Source: CAWCGU01 sp963795195 (GTDB lineage: Bacteria > Actinomycetota > Thermoleophilia > Solirubrobacterales > 70-9). Taken from it: DNA of 64,000 nucleotides. Positions 43,794 to 51,816 of this stretch are shown here, in pieces. Where the stretch lies: positions 2,852,001 to 2,916,000 of the forward strand of contig CAWCGU010000006.1 in assembly GCA_963795195.1 (NCBI GenBank), written 5' to 3'. The notes beneath the pieces are model-generated. The model saw only the letters and a list, made by a program, of their open reading frames with translations. It did no database searches and had not been told where the DNA came from. Every line of letters starts with the position of its first letter. Position 1 is the first letter of the stretch. A program made the position numbers and the translations under genes.

Positions 43794-44479
43794 GCCGGCG
43801 CCCCGGCCAGTTCGGAGGACCGGTGGCGGCCGCTCGGCCGTCCGCCGGAGATCAGCTCGAGCAGGCCGGGGACGCTCGCGACCGGTTCGGGGCGGTCGGA
43901 GATGTCCTCGCCGGGGAGGGCCTGCTGATGCATCTGGGTCCGCATGTCGCCCGGATCGACGGCGTGGATGGCGAGGTTCGGGTGCTCGGCGGCGAGGATC
44001 GCGGTCAGCTGCTCCAGCGCCGCCTTCGATGAGCCGTAGCCGCCCCAGCCCTCGTAGGCCTCGACCGCGGCGTCTGAGGTGACGTTGATGAGGACGCCTG
44101 CCGCCGCTTCGAGCGCCGGCAGCGCCAGCTGGGCCAGCCGCAGCGGCGCGAAGACGTTGACGGCGTAGACGCGCTCGAGCTCGTCGAGCGGGTAATCGAC
44201 GAGCGCCGGTTGTGGGCTCGGCCCGAGCACGCTGGCGTTGTTGACCAGCAGGTCGACGCGCTCCCCGGCCGCCTCGATGAGCGCCTGGCGGTGCCAGTCG
44301 TCGGCGACGTCGCCCGGGATGGCGACGACCTCGGTCAGCTCGCTCAGCTCCCGGTTGGCGGCGACCAGCGCCTCGCTGCCGCGGGCGTCGATCACGAGCC
44401 GCCAGCCGCGCTCGGCGAGCGCTCGCGCCAGGGCGAGGCCGAGGCCGCGGGAAGCGCCGGTGATGACTGCGGTCTTCAT
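43790..44479 (-). CDS. short-chain dehydrogenase/reductase
   Basis: 229 residues, classical SDR. AVITGASRGLGLALARAL binds cofactor, LLVNNASVLG follows, and VLINVTSDAAVEAYEGWGGYGSSKAAL carries Ser and YxxxK. Asp at the end of strand 2 (VIDARGS) suggests NAD preference. ATG 44479. Its stop overlaps the queA start, an unexpected pairing; substrate unknown. Confidence 0.85.
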   Translation of the reverse strand: MKTAVITGASRGLGLALARALAERGWRLVIDARGSEALVAANRELSELTEVVAIPGDVADDWHRQALIEAAGERVDLLVNNASVLGPSPQPALVDYPLDELERVYAVNVFAPLRLAQLALPALEAAAGVLINVTSDAAVEAYEGWGGYGSSKAALEQLTAILAAEHPNLAIHAVDPGDMRTQMHQQALPGEDISDRPEPVASVPGLLELISGGRPSGRHRSSELAGAPA

Positions 44480-44544
44480 GGCATCCAAGCTACGCCTGGA
44501 TCAGCCCCCTGTAAATCGGGAATTGGGACTAGTACCGATGGCCG

Positions 44545-46011
44545 CTACGCAGCTTCGGAGTAGGCCGGCTCGGCCTCGGGCAGGCGCTCGACTTCGGCCC
44601 GGCGCTGCGCCGGGACGGGTTCGAGCACCGCGAGCGCGACTGCGAGCGCGCCTGCGACCAGGACGGCGCCGATCAGGAAGGCGAGCTTGTAGCCGTCCGT
44701 CAAAGCCTCCGCCTGCAGCGCTCCATCCGCCAGCAGGTTGTCGGTGCGGGTCGTCGAGAGCGTCGCCAGCACGGCCAGCCCGATTGCCCCGCCGACCTGG
44801 AGGCTGGTGTTGACGACCCCCGAGGCGAGACCCGAATCGCTCGCCGTCGCCCCCGACATCGAGAGAGTCATCAGCGACGGGAACGAGAGCCCGGCTCCGA
44901 TTCCGAGCGCGACCATCGACGGGAGGATGTCGGCGAGGTAGCTGCCGTCCACGGGGATCAGGGAGAAGTAGGCGAGCCCGACGGTGATCAGCGCGAGCCC
45001 GGGCAGCAGCGTCGCCCGCGGCCCGTAGCGGGTGATCAGCCGAGCCGAGAAGCCGACCGAGAGCCCGCCGATCAGCACCGCGACGGGCAGGAAGGCGAGA
45101 CCGACTTCGATCGCGTCGTAGCCGAGCACGCGTTGCATGTAGAGGGCCCCCAGGAAGAACATCCCGAACATCCCGGCCACCATCAGCGCCTGGATCACGT
45201 TGGCCCCCGAGACGTTGCGCGAGCGGAAGATCCGCAGCGGCATCAGCGGCGTCTCGGCGCGAGCCTGACGCACCAGGAAGCCGGCCAGCAGCGCCGCCGA
45301 GATCGCGCCAAGCCCGATCGTCTGCAGGGACGTCCAACCGGCCTCGGCGATCTCGAGGATTGTGTACACGCCGAGCATCAGCGAGCCGGTGATCAGCACG
45401 GCGCCGGGAACGTCGGCGCCCTTGTCGAGGCCGATGCCCTCGTCACCCTCGACCAGGCGCGTCGCGAGCAGTGCGGTGACGATCCCGATCGGCAGGTTGA
45501 CGAAGAAGATCCAGTGCCAGTTGAGTGCCTGCGTCAGGACCCCGCCCATCAGCAGTCCGACCGCGGCTCCGCCCGAAGCGACGAAGCTGTAGACGCCGAT
45601 CGCCCGCGCCTGCTCCCCGGGCTTCGGGAACATCGTCACGATCATTCCCAGGATCACGGCGGAGGTCAGGGCTCCGCCCGCGCCCTGGATGAAGCGGGCG
45701 CCGATCAGCATGGTCTGGCTTTGAGCGACGGCGCAGAGCAACGAGGCCGCCGTGAAGGCGACGAGCCCGATCATGAACATGCGCTTGCGCCCGATCAGGT
45801 CGCCGAGTCGGCCGGCAAGCAGCAGCAGCCCGCCGAAGGCGATCAGGTAGGCGTTGACCACCCAAGCGAGCCCCGACTGCGAGAAGCCGAGGTCGTCCTG
45901 AATTGACGGCAGCGCGACGTTGACGATCGTCTGGTCGAGGATGATCATCAGCATCCCCGCGCAGAGCACGATCAGCGCCAGCCAGCGCTTGCGGTCGATT
46001 GCGTCGCTCAT
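44545..46011 (-). CDS. MFS multidrug exporter, DHA2 (EmrB/QacA) family
   Basis: 488 residues, 14 membrane segments. Proton-driven drug export. Motif A-like GRLGDLIGRKRMFMIGL, motif C region LGMIVTMFPKPGEQA, and LDQTIVNVALPSIQDDLG in the first helix are characteristic of DHA2. ATG 46011 is the natural start (MSDAIDRKRWLALIVL); the frame is open further upstream but into the operator region. Divergent from an ArsR-like repressor gene, which probably controls it. Confidence 0.9.
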   Translation of the reverse strand: MSDAIDRKRWLALIVLCAGMLMIILDQTIVNVALPSIQDDLGFSQSGLAWVVNAYLIAFGGLLLLAGRLGDLIGRKRMFMIGLVAFTAASLLCAVAQSQTMLIGARFIQGAGGALTSAVILGMIVTMFPKPGEQARAIGVYSFVASGGAAVGLLMGGVLTQALNWHWIFFVNLPIGIVTALLATRLVEGDEGIGLDKGADVPGAVLITGSLMLGVYTILEIAEAGWTSLQTIGLGAISAALLAGFLVRQARAETPLMPLRIFRSRNVSGANVIQALMVAGMFGMFFLGALYMQRVLGYDAIEVGLAFLPVAVLIGGLSVGFSARLITRYGPRATLLPGLALITVGLAYFSLIPVDGSYLADILPSMVALGIGAGLSFPSLMTLSMSGATASDSGLASGVVNTSLQVGGAIGLAVLATLSTTRTDNLLADGALQAEALTDGYKLAFLIGAVLVAGALAVALAVLEPVPAQRRAEVERLPEAEPAYSEAA

Positions 46012-46176
46012 GCCGTGCGCAGGTCGAGGATGAACTGAGCGACGACCGCCGCGCCGAACCGCTCCGAACGGGAGGACGGTGATGGGCGCGGCGGGTCGCT
46101 CTGGGGGGAGGGTCCTTCTATGGATGTGGGAGGGAAAATTTGGGAACTCATGTCTTGCGTAAGCCTTCCGGGCGTT

Positions 46177-46223
46177 GTACGATGAACGTCGAACACTGTA
46201 GCAAAGTACGATGAATGTCGTAC
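46177..46223. promoter_or_regulatory. paired operator: two copies of an 18-base dyad
   Basis: GTACGA-TGAACG-TCGAAC (46177-46194) and GTACGA-TGAATG-TCGTAC (46206-46223), starting 29 bases apart (close to three helical turns). Together they are nested in a 10-base inverted repeat CGTTGTACGA / TCGTACAACG. They lie in the gap between the divergent pump gene and the ArsR-type regulator gene, so they are probably the repressor binding sites. Confidence 0.7.
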
Positions 46224-46250
46224 AACGGCCCTGGAAGAGGAATGCCGCCA

Positions 46251-46598
46251 ATGCGCGTCGAAGCTCCGCCGCAAGAACAGCTCACCCATCCCGAGACGGA
46301 CGAGATCGAGATCGGCGCCGTGCTGCACGCACTCTCGGACCCGGTGCGGCTGTCGATGGTCGCCTGGATCGCCGCCGACGAGGCGGGCGAGGCCCCGAGT
46401 TGCAGCGCCTTCGACGCCAAGGTCACCAAGTCGACCTGCACCCACCACTTCCGAGTCCTGCGCGAGGCCGGTGTGATCCGTCAGCACAAACAGGGCACGC
46501 GCAAGCTCAACTCGCTGCGCCGGGAGGATCTCGAGGCTCGTTTCCCGGGACTTCTCGACTCCGTGCTTGCGGGCGCGCCGAAGCCGAGCCCGAACTAA
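46251..46598 (+). CDS. ArsR-family (winged-helix) transcriptional regulator
   Basis: 115 residues. EIGAVLHALSDPVRLSMVAW is the classic ArsR helix-1 block; KSTCTHHFRVLREAGVIRQH is the recognition helix and turn, then QGTRKLNSLRREDL forms the wing. ATG 46251 chosen with GGAAGAGG upstream; ATG 46242 is also possible. Cys residues (SCSAF, STCTHH) could sense oxidation or metal. Likely represses the divergent drug exporter through the paired dyads. Confidence 0.88.
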   Translation: MRVEAPPQEQLTHPETDEIEIGAVLHALSDPVRLSMVAWIAADEAGEAPSCSAFDAKVTKSTCTHHFRVLREAGVIRQHKQGTRKLNSLRREDLEARFPGLLDSVLAGAPKPSPN

Positions 46599-47249
46599 CT
46601 ACTCCGGCTCGACCAGGCCTTCGCGTACCGCCCACATCGCCGCCTGGGTGCGGTCGGCGAGGCTGAGCTTGCCGAGGATGTTTGAGACATGGGTCTTTAC
46701 GGTCCGCTCGGCAATGCCGAGCTCCAGTGCGATCTGCTTGTTCATGCGGCCGCGGGCGATCGAAATCAAGACTTCGGTCTCGCGGTCGGTCAGCGGGCTG
46801 CGCGGTTCGGCTGCCGGTTTCGAGGCGACCTCCTCGACGAGCCGCGTGGCGACGGCGGGGTGGAGGATCGTCTCGCCGCCGGCGGCCGCACGAATCGCCC
46901 GAACCAGCTCCGCGGGCTGCACGTCCTTGAGCAGATAGCCGGCCGCGCCGGCGCGGATCGCGGGCAGGATGTGGTCGTCGTCCGCGTAGCTGGTCAGGAC
47001 GACGACGCGCGTGGCGGGGGCGACCTCGGCGATTCGCGGAATCGCATCGGCGCCGCCCAGGTTCGGCATCACCATGTCCATCAGGGCGATGTCGGGCTGC
47101 AGGGCCTCGGCGGCGGAGACGGCCGCGACCCCGTCCTCGGCCTCGCCGACGACTTCGATCTCTTCCTGGAGCTCCAGGAATGTGCGCAGGCCCTGGCGGA
47201 CGACCGCGTGGTCGTCGGCGATCAGGATACGGATGGGGTCGCCGGTCAC
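46599..47249 (-). CDS. NarL/FixJ-type response regulator
   Basis: 216 residues. Receiver domain with acidic pocket IADDHAV, phospho-acceptor Asp in IALMDMVMP, VVLTSYADD and LLKDVQPAEL; C-terminal LuxR helix-turn-helix SPLTDRETEVLISIARGRMN and RTVKTHVSNILGKLSLADRT. Translated after the sensor kinase on the same strand with a 50-base gap. Target genes unknown. Confidence 0.92.
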   Translation of the reverse strand: MTGDPIRILIADDHAVVRQGLRTFLELQEEIEVVGEAEDGVAAVSAAEALQPDIALMDMVMPNLGGADAIPRIAEVAPATRVVVLTSYADDDHILPAIRAGAAGYLLKDVQPAELVRAIRAAAGGETILHPAVATRLVEEVASKPAAEPRSPLTDRETEVLISIARGRMNKQIALELGIAERTVKTHVSNILGKLSLADRTQAAMWAVREGLVEPE

Positions 47250-47301
47250 GCCATCACCGGATCGCGCTTCGCACCCAGCGTCGACCGAATCTGCTCCGCG
47301 C

Positions 47302-48429
47302 TCACGTGAGCTCCACTCGCACGGTCGTTCCGGCGCCCGGCCGTGAGTCGATCTCGAGCCGTCCGCCGATGCCGTGCGCCCGTTCCTCCATCGACGTCAG
47401 ACCCAACCGCCTTGACCGCACCGCTGCATCGCCGGTATCGAAGCCGGAGCCGTCATCGCTTACGGTCAGCGTCAGCCCGCCGTCCGCAGAACGCAGCTCG
47501 ACGTCGACTCGCTGCGCACCGGCATGGCGCAACGAGTTCTGGATCGCCTCCTGGGCGATCCGCAGCAACTCGGCGGCGGCCCGCGGATCGACCGGGGCCT
47601 CGCCGAGGGACGCGAACTCGATGGTCGCGCCGTGCGAACGGCGCAGCAGCTCGATCTGGTCGGCAAGGGTCGCCGCCAAGCCTTCGGCTTCGAGCCTGGT
47701 CGGCCGCAGCGCCGTGATCACAGAGCGCACTTCCTCGATCGCCCCGTCGGCGAGCTTGTGCACGTGCTCGAGCTGCTCACGTGCGGCGGCCGGATCGGAC
47801 TCGACGAGCTTGGCCGCCGACTCCGCGGTCAAGCGCAGCGCGAACAGCCGCTGCGTGACCGCGTCGTGGAGCTCGCGCGCGAGCCGGTTGCGCTCCTCGA
47901 CGATGTTGAGCTCGCGGCTGCGCTCGTTGAGGCGGGCGTTCTCGATCGCGATCGCCGCGTGGGCGGCGAAGGTCACGATCAGATCCTGATCGGCGTCGTC
48001 GAACTCGCCGCCCCCGAGCTTGTCGGTTAGGTAGAAGGCGCCGACGATTCCGGCGCCCGCGACGATCGGGACGCCGAGGAAGGAACGCATGTCGGGGTGG
48101 CCGCTCGGCCACCAGCCGCGAAAGCGCGGGTCGCGCTGAATGTCATCGGTCCTGTACGGCGAGGGCGCTTCCAGCATCGCGCCGAGCAGGCCGTGCTGGC
48201 GGGGCAGGGGACCGAGGGACTCGATCAGCGAGTCCGACATCCCGGCCGTCAGGAACTGTGCGAAGCCGCCTTCCCCGTCGGGAACGCCGAGCGCCGCGAA
48301 CTCGGCATCGACGAGCTCGCGCGCCGCTTCGACGAGCCGTTGCAGGATCGGCTCCACGGAGCGCTCCGACGCGATCGCCAGCACGGCATCGGAGAGTGCG
48401 GCAAACGCCTGGCCGGGCCTCGTCTCCAT
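47302..48429 (-). CDS. GAF-domain sensor histidine kinase (HisKA_3/NarX-DevS type)
   Basis: 375 residues, soluble. GAF domain (~20-165: LVDAEFAALGVPDG, MRSFLGVPIVAGAGIVGAFY) followed by dimerisation helix EERNRLARELHDAVTQRL with the phospho-accepting His, and an HATPase domain: AQEAIQNSLRHAGAQ (N-box), VSDDGSGFD (G1), GLTSMEERAHGIGG (G2). No membrane segment, so it senses a cytosolic or diffusible signal such as redox or gas, as in DevS. Partner is the adjacent response regulator. Confidence 0.9.
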   Translation of the reverse strand: METRPGQAFAALSDAVLAIASERSVEPILQRLVEAARELVDAEFAALGVPDGEGGFAQFLTAGMSDSLIESLGPLPRQHGLLGAMLEAPSPYRTDDIQRDPRFRGWWPSGHPDMRSFLGVPIVAGAGIVGAFYLTDKLGGGEFDDADQDLIVTFAAHAAIAIENARLNERSRELNIVEERNRLARELHDAVTQRLFALRLTAESAAKLVESDPAAAREQLEHVHKLADGAIEEVRSVITALRPTRLEAEGLAATLADQIELLRRSHGATIEFASLGEAPVDPRAAAELLRIAQEAIQNSLRHAGAQRVDVELRSADGGLTLTVSDDGSGFDTGDAAVRSRRLGLTSMEERAHGIGGRLEIDSRPGAGTTVRVELT

Positions 48430-48458
48430 GCGGTCACAGTAGACCCTCGCCGGACCGG

Positions 48459-49394
48459 TCAGGCGGAGGCGGGAGCGCTGAGCTCGAACGCGACGCCGGT
48501 CAGCTCCGAGGAGACCTCCCAGAGGCGGCGGGCGGCATCCCTGTCTTTGGAGCGCCCGGAGGAGTCGACGACCTTGGGATGGCCACGCTGGCCGCCGATA
48601 CCGTCGGGGCCGATGAAGAGGCCACCCTCGAGCCCTGGTTGGGTCGCGGCGTACAGCGAGGGGAGGGCGCCCATCGCCGCGCTCTGCGCGACCATCTTGT
48701 TGGTGACGCTCATGAACAGCGTGTCGAGGCGCGGCGCCGCGTTGGTCTGCAGCTCGGTCGCCGCATAGCCGGGGTGCGAGCCGAGGCTCTTGACCTGCGA
48801 GCCGGCGGCCCGCAGCCGGCGGTCGAGCTCGTACATGAAGAGCAGGTTCGCCAGCTTCGACTGCCCGTAGGCAAGCCAGCGGTTGTAGTTGCGGGTGCCC
48901 TGGAGGTTGTCGAAGCTGATCCGCCCCGTGTGGTGGACGAAGCTCGAAACCGTCACGACCCGGGCGTCTTCGCGACCTTCGAGTGCCTCGAGCAACAGGC
49001 CCGTGAGAGCGAAGTGGCCGAGGTGGTTGGTCGCGAGCTGGAGTTCGTAGCCGTCGGCGCTCTCGCGGCGCGGCGGCGCCATCAGACCGGCGTTGTTGAT
49101 CAGTAGATCGAGCGGGCCGACCTCGTCGCGGTAAGCGGTGGCGAACGCTCGAACGGATTTCAGAGACGACAGATCCAGTTCGCGGACTTCCAGGTCCGCA
49201 TCGGCGACCTCCGCCCTGATCTGTTCGACGGCGGCGGCGGCCTTCGACAGCGTGCGGCAGGCGAGCACGACGCTGGCGCCGGCGCGGGCGAGTTCACGCG
49301 CGGTGACCAGGCCGAGGCCGCTGTTGGCGCCGGTGACGACTGCGGTGCGCCCCGACTGGTCGGGGATCTCCTCGGACGTCCACTTTGAAGCCAC
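48459..49394 (-). CDS. short-chain dehydrogenase, retinol-dehydrogenase-like
   Basis: 311 residues. TAVVTGANSGLGLVTARELA, NNAGLM, VVTVSSFVH (Ser) and YGQSKLANLLF (YxxxK) define an SDR of the WW-domain-oxidoreductase/retinol dehydrogenase type. It ends a few bases after the P450 region begins on the same strand (49405), suggesting co-transcription with the P450. Substrate unknown; might oxidise an alcohol formed by the P450. Confidence 0.87.
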   Translation of the reverse strand: MASKWTSEEIPDQSGRTAVVTGANSGLGLVTARELARAGASVVLACRTLSKAAAAVEQIRAEVADADLEVRELDLSSLKSVRAFATAYRDEVGPLDLLINNAGLMAPPRRESADGYELQLATNHLGHFALTGLLLEALEGREDARVVTVSSFVHHTGRISFDNLQGTRNYNRWLAYGQSKLANLLFMYELDRRLRAAGSQVKSLGSHPGYAATELQTNAAPRLDTLFMSVTNKMVAQSAAMGALPSLYAATQPGLEGGLFIGPDGIGGQRGHPKVVDSSGRSKDRDAARRLWEVSSELTGVAFELSAPASA

Positions 49395-49404
49395 GGCGGG
49401 GACC

Positions 49405-50748
49405 TTATGCCGTCGTCAGGGTTCGCGGTGTTGCTGTCGCGGGCTGTGGCCTCCGGCGGCGCAGCACCTCGACCGGCGTCCCGTGCTTCGGTGCGACCGT
49501 GATCCCGCTCAACACCACGGGGTCGGGCTCTGGTCTCGTCAGGCGCAGGTCGACGTCGCTGGCGACGACCCTGATCACCTCGGCCATCTCTGCTTGGGCG
49601 AGTGCCGCCCCGATGCAGCGGCGGATGCCGCCGCCGAAGGGCAGCCACGCGTAGGACTCGGTCTTGCCGTCGAGGAAGCGCTCGGGCCGGAAGGCATGGG
49701 GTTCGGGGTAGAGGTCCGGACGGTGGTGGACGAGCGCGATGCCCGGGTAAACCTTGACACCGGCGGGCAGGTCGTAGCCGCAGACGGTGCGGGGCGCCGT
49801 GAGCGTGCGCTCGGCGGCGTCGATCACTGGCCGCACTCGCAGCGACTCGGTGACGACCGCGTCGAGGTAGGCATCGCCGGAGTCGCTCGCCAGTTCCTCG
49901 CGAAGGCGCGCAAGCGTTGCCGGACTCCGGTTCAGCAATTCAAAGGCGAACGAGAGGCCGGTTGCGGTTGTCTCATGACCCGCCGCCAGCATCGTGATCA
50001 GTTCGTCGCGCAGTTCGGGGTCACTCATCGCTTGGCCGTCTTCGTCTCGCGTGCGAAGCAGCAGCGAGAGCACGTCGGTGCGCTCGTCGAGATCGGGCGC
50101 CTCGCGGCGCAGCGCGATCTCCTCGTAGAGCAGTGCGTCGGCCACGGCGAGCCGGCGCCTGAAGATCCGGCCGGGGCTGAAGCGGCCGTGGTCAGTTCGC
50201 ATCCATTCGACCGCCATGAAGATCTGCGTCATGTCGATCACCGCCAGCAGCGCCTGCCGCAGCCGCGCCACACGCTCCGGTTCGGTGACGCCGAAGACGG
50301 CGCGGCAGATGACCTCGAAGGTGAGCGCCCGCATGCGCTCGCGCATCGCAAAGCGCGCGCCGGGATGCCAGCTCGCTACCTCGGCCTCAGCGACGTCCCG
50401 GATGGTCTCGCGAAACGAGGTCACCGCCGAGCCCTGGAACGGCGGCAGCAGAAGTTTGCGCGCTCGCATGTGCTTGGGGCCGTCCAGAGTCAGCAGCGAG
50501 TTGGGTCCGAGCACGGGAGTCAGGAACGAGTTTGCCTCGCCGGCCAGCAGGTCGGACTGGTCGCCGGTAAAGAATCCCTTGATCTCGTCCGGGTCGGAAA
50601 CGTAGACCCCGGTACCGAAGACCAGGAACTTGATCGTGAACGCATCGCCGTAGTCGCGGCGCCAGCCGAGCAGGGTGTCGAGCGGGCGGCGCACGAAGCG
50701 CGCGGTGTTGTAGGTCGCCGGTGTGCTTGGGCCGGGGGGAAGGGCCAC
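49405..50748 (-). CDS. cytochrome P450
   Basis: 447 residues, heme monooxygenase. The heme loop FGGGIRRCIGAALAQAEMAE has the Cys ligand; I-helix AAGHETTATG has the oxygen-activation Thr; TESLRVRPV is the ExxR helix; FRPERFLDG completes the PERF motif. The N-terminus ALPPGPSTP is soluble, without membrane anchor. GTG 50748 fits this start best; the longer frame includes unrelated upstream sequence. No ferredoxin gene nearby. Substrate unknown; the SDR follows it. Confidence 0.92.
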   Translation of the reverse strand: MALPPGPSTPATYNTARFVRRPLDTLLGWRRDYGDAFTIKFLVFGTGVYVSDPDEIKGFFTGDQSDLLAGEANSFLTPVLGPNSLLTLDGPKHMRARKLLLPPFQGSAVTSFRETIRDVAEAEVASWHPGARFAMRERMRALTFEVICRAVFGVTEPERVARLRQALLAVIDMTQIFMAVEWMRTDHGRFSPGRIFRRRLAVADALLYEEIALRREAPDLDERTDVLSLLLRTRDEDGQAMSDPELRDELITMLAAGHETTATGLSFAFELLNRSPATLARLREELASDSGDAYLDAVVTESLRVRPVIDAAERTLTAPRTVCGYDLPAGVKVYPGIALVHHRPDLYPEPHAFRPERFLDGKTESYAWLPFGGGIRRCIGAALAQAEMAEVIRVVASDVDLRLTRPEPDPVVLSGITVAPKHGTPVEVLRRRRPQPATATPRTLTTA

Positions 50749-50833
50749 CGGCCGAGTATCGCAAGCGCCGCTGCAAGGATGTGTGATCGACGCGTGCGAT
50801 CGTTGCAGCCTCAACCGTCTAGGATCCCGGCCC

Positions 50834-51601
50834 GTGGAAGCAACCGCCCCTCCGCCACCGCCCCCTCCGCCCCCGGCACCTGTGCGTTCGTCGAAGCGGG
50901 TCGACGTCGGCGGCGTCCTGTCCGAGACCTTCGCGGCCTACCGCGCTAACGCCGGCGTGCTGCTCGGGACGGCGGCGGCGGTCTTCATTTTCACCGGCAT
51001 CGTCAGCGCGCTGCTGTACTCGACCGAGAGCATCATCCTGATCCTCTGCTCGACGGTCGTCGACATCATCGCGATCACTCTCTACACCGGGATCGTCGTC
51101 AAGCTCGTCGAGGATGTCCGCGACGGCCGTCGCGACTCAACCGTCAACGAACTGATCGAGGGGGCGTTTCCCGCCGTCGGCGGACTGATCGTCAACGGAA
51201 TCCTCAAGGGCTTCGCCGTCGCCATCGGACTGATCCTGATCATCGCTCCGGGACTCTGGCTGCTGACGATCTGGGCCGTGACCGCGCCCGCAATCGTCGT
51301 CGAGCGGACCAACGGCATCGAGGCCTTCGGCCGCTCGAACCAGCTCGTCAAGGGCGAGGGCTGGAACGTCTTCGGGGTTATCGTCCTCGCCTTCCTGATC
51401 ACCTTCGGCGTCGCCCTTGTCTTCGGCGCGATCGGGTTCGGGCTCGGCGATGTCGGTGGCATCGTCTTCCGCATCCTTGGCGCGATCATCACCGCTCCGA
51501 TCAGCGCGCTGGTCTCGACGCTGCTCTTTTTCCACCTGCGCGGCGACCCCCAGGTCGCAGCAGCGGCGCCCGGAGCGACTCCGGCTCCCCCGGTCGCTTA
51601 G
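50834..51601 (+). CDS. hypothetical multi-pass membrane protein with Pro-rich start
   Basis: 255 residues. A poly-Pro N-terminus (APPPPPPPPPAP) is followed by six hydrophobic segments with a GGVLSETFAAYRANAGVLLG start and FGRSNQLVKGEGWNVFGVIV near residue 175, a pattern seen in membrane proteins near glycerophosphodiester phosphodiesterase families. GTG 50834 (cccGTGGAAGC). No functional residue identified. Confidence 0.65.
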   Translation: MEATAPPPPPPPPPAPVRSSKRVDVGGVLSETFAAYRANAGVLLGTAAAVFIFTGIVSALLYSTESIILILCSTVVDIIAITLYTGIVVKLVEDVRDGRRDSTVNELIEGAFPAVGGLIVNGILKGFAVAIGLILIIAPGLWLLTIWAVTAPAIVVERTNGIEAFGRSNQLVKGEGWNVFGVIVLAFLITFGVALVFGAIGFGLGDVGGIVFRILGAIITAPISALVSTLLFFHLRGDPQVAAAAPGATPAPPVA

Positions 51602-51681
51602 GCAGACCCGCTACGCCAGCGCGGAGGCGATCTTCGGGACACTGCGTTGGTCGCCCTCGGCGATCAGCTCGAGCGAGGGGA

Positions 51682-51711
51682 TTGACACGGCTGGCTCCGT
51701 TTGTGTAGGCT
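51682..51711 (+). promoter_or_regulatory. predicted promoter of the giant surface-protein gene
   Basis: TTGACA (51682-51687) and TAGGCT (51706-51711) with an 18-base spacer, about 105 bases upstream of the first start codon. Good match to actinobacterial housekeeping sigma promoters. The leader between it and the gene shows no obvious further structure. Confidence 0.6.
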
Positions 51712-51816
51712 GCGCCCGCGGCTTGCTGGTAGGCCGAGCAATCGGGGGTAACTCAAAACTTCGAATCGGGGGATCACGACGCACCGGAGGAACACGACTC
51801 ACGCGGGGGGCCGTCC

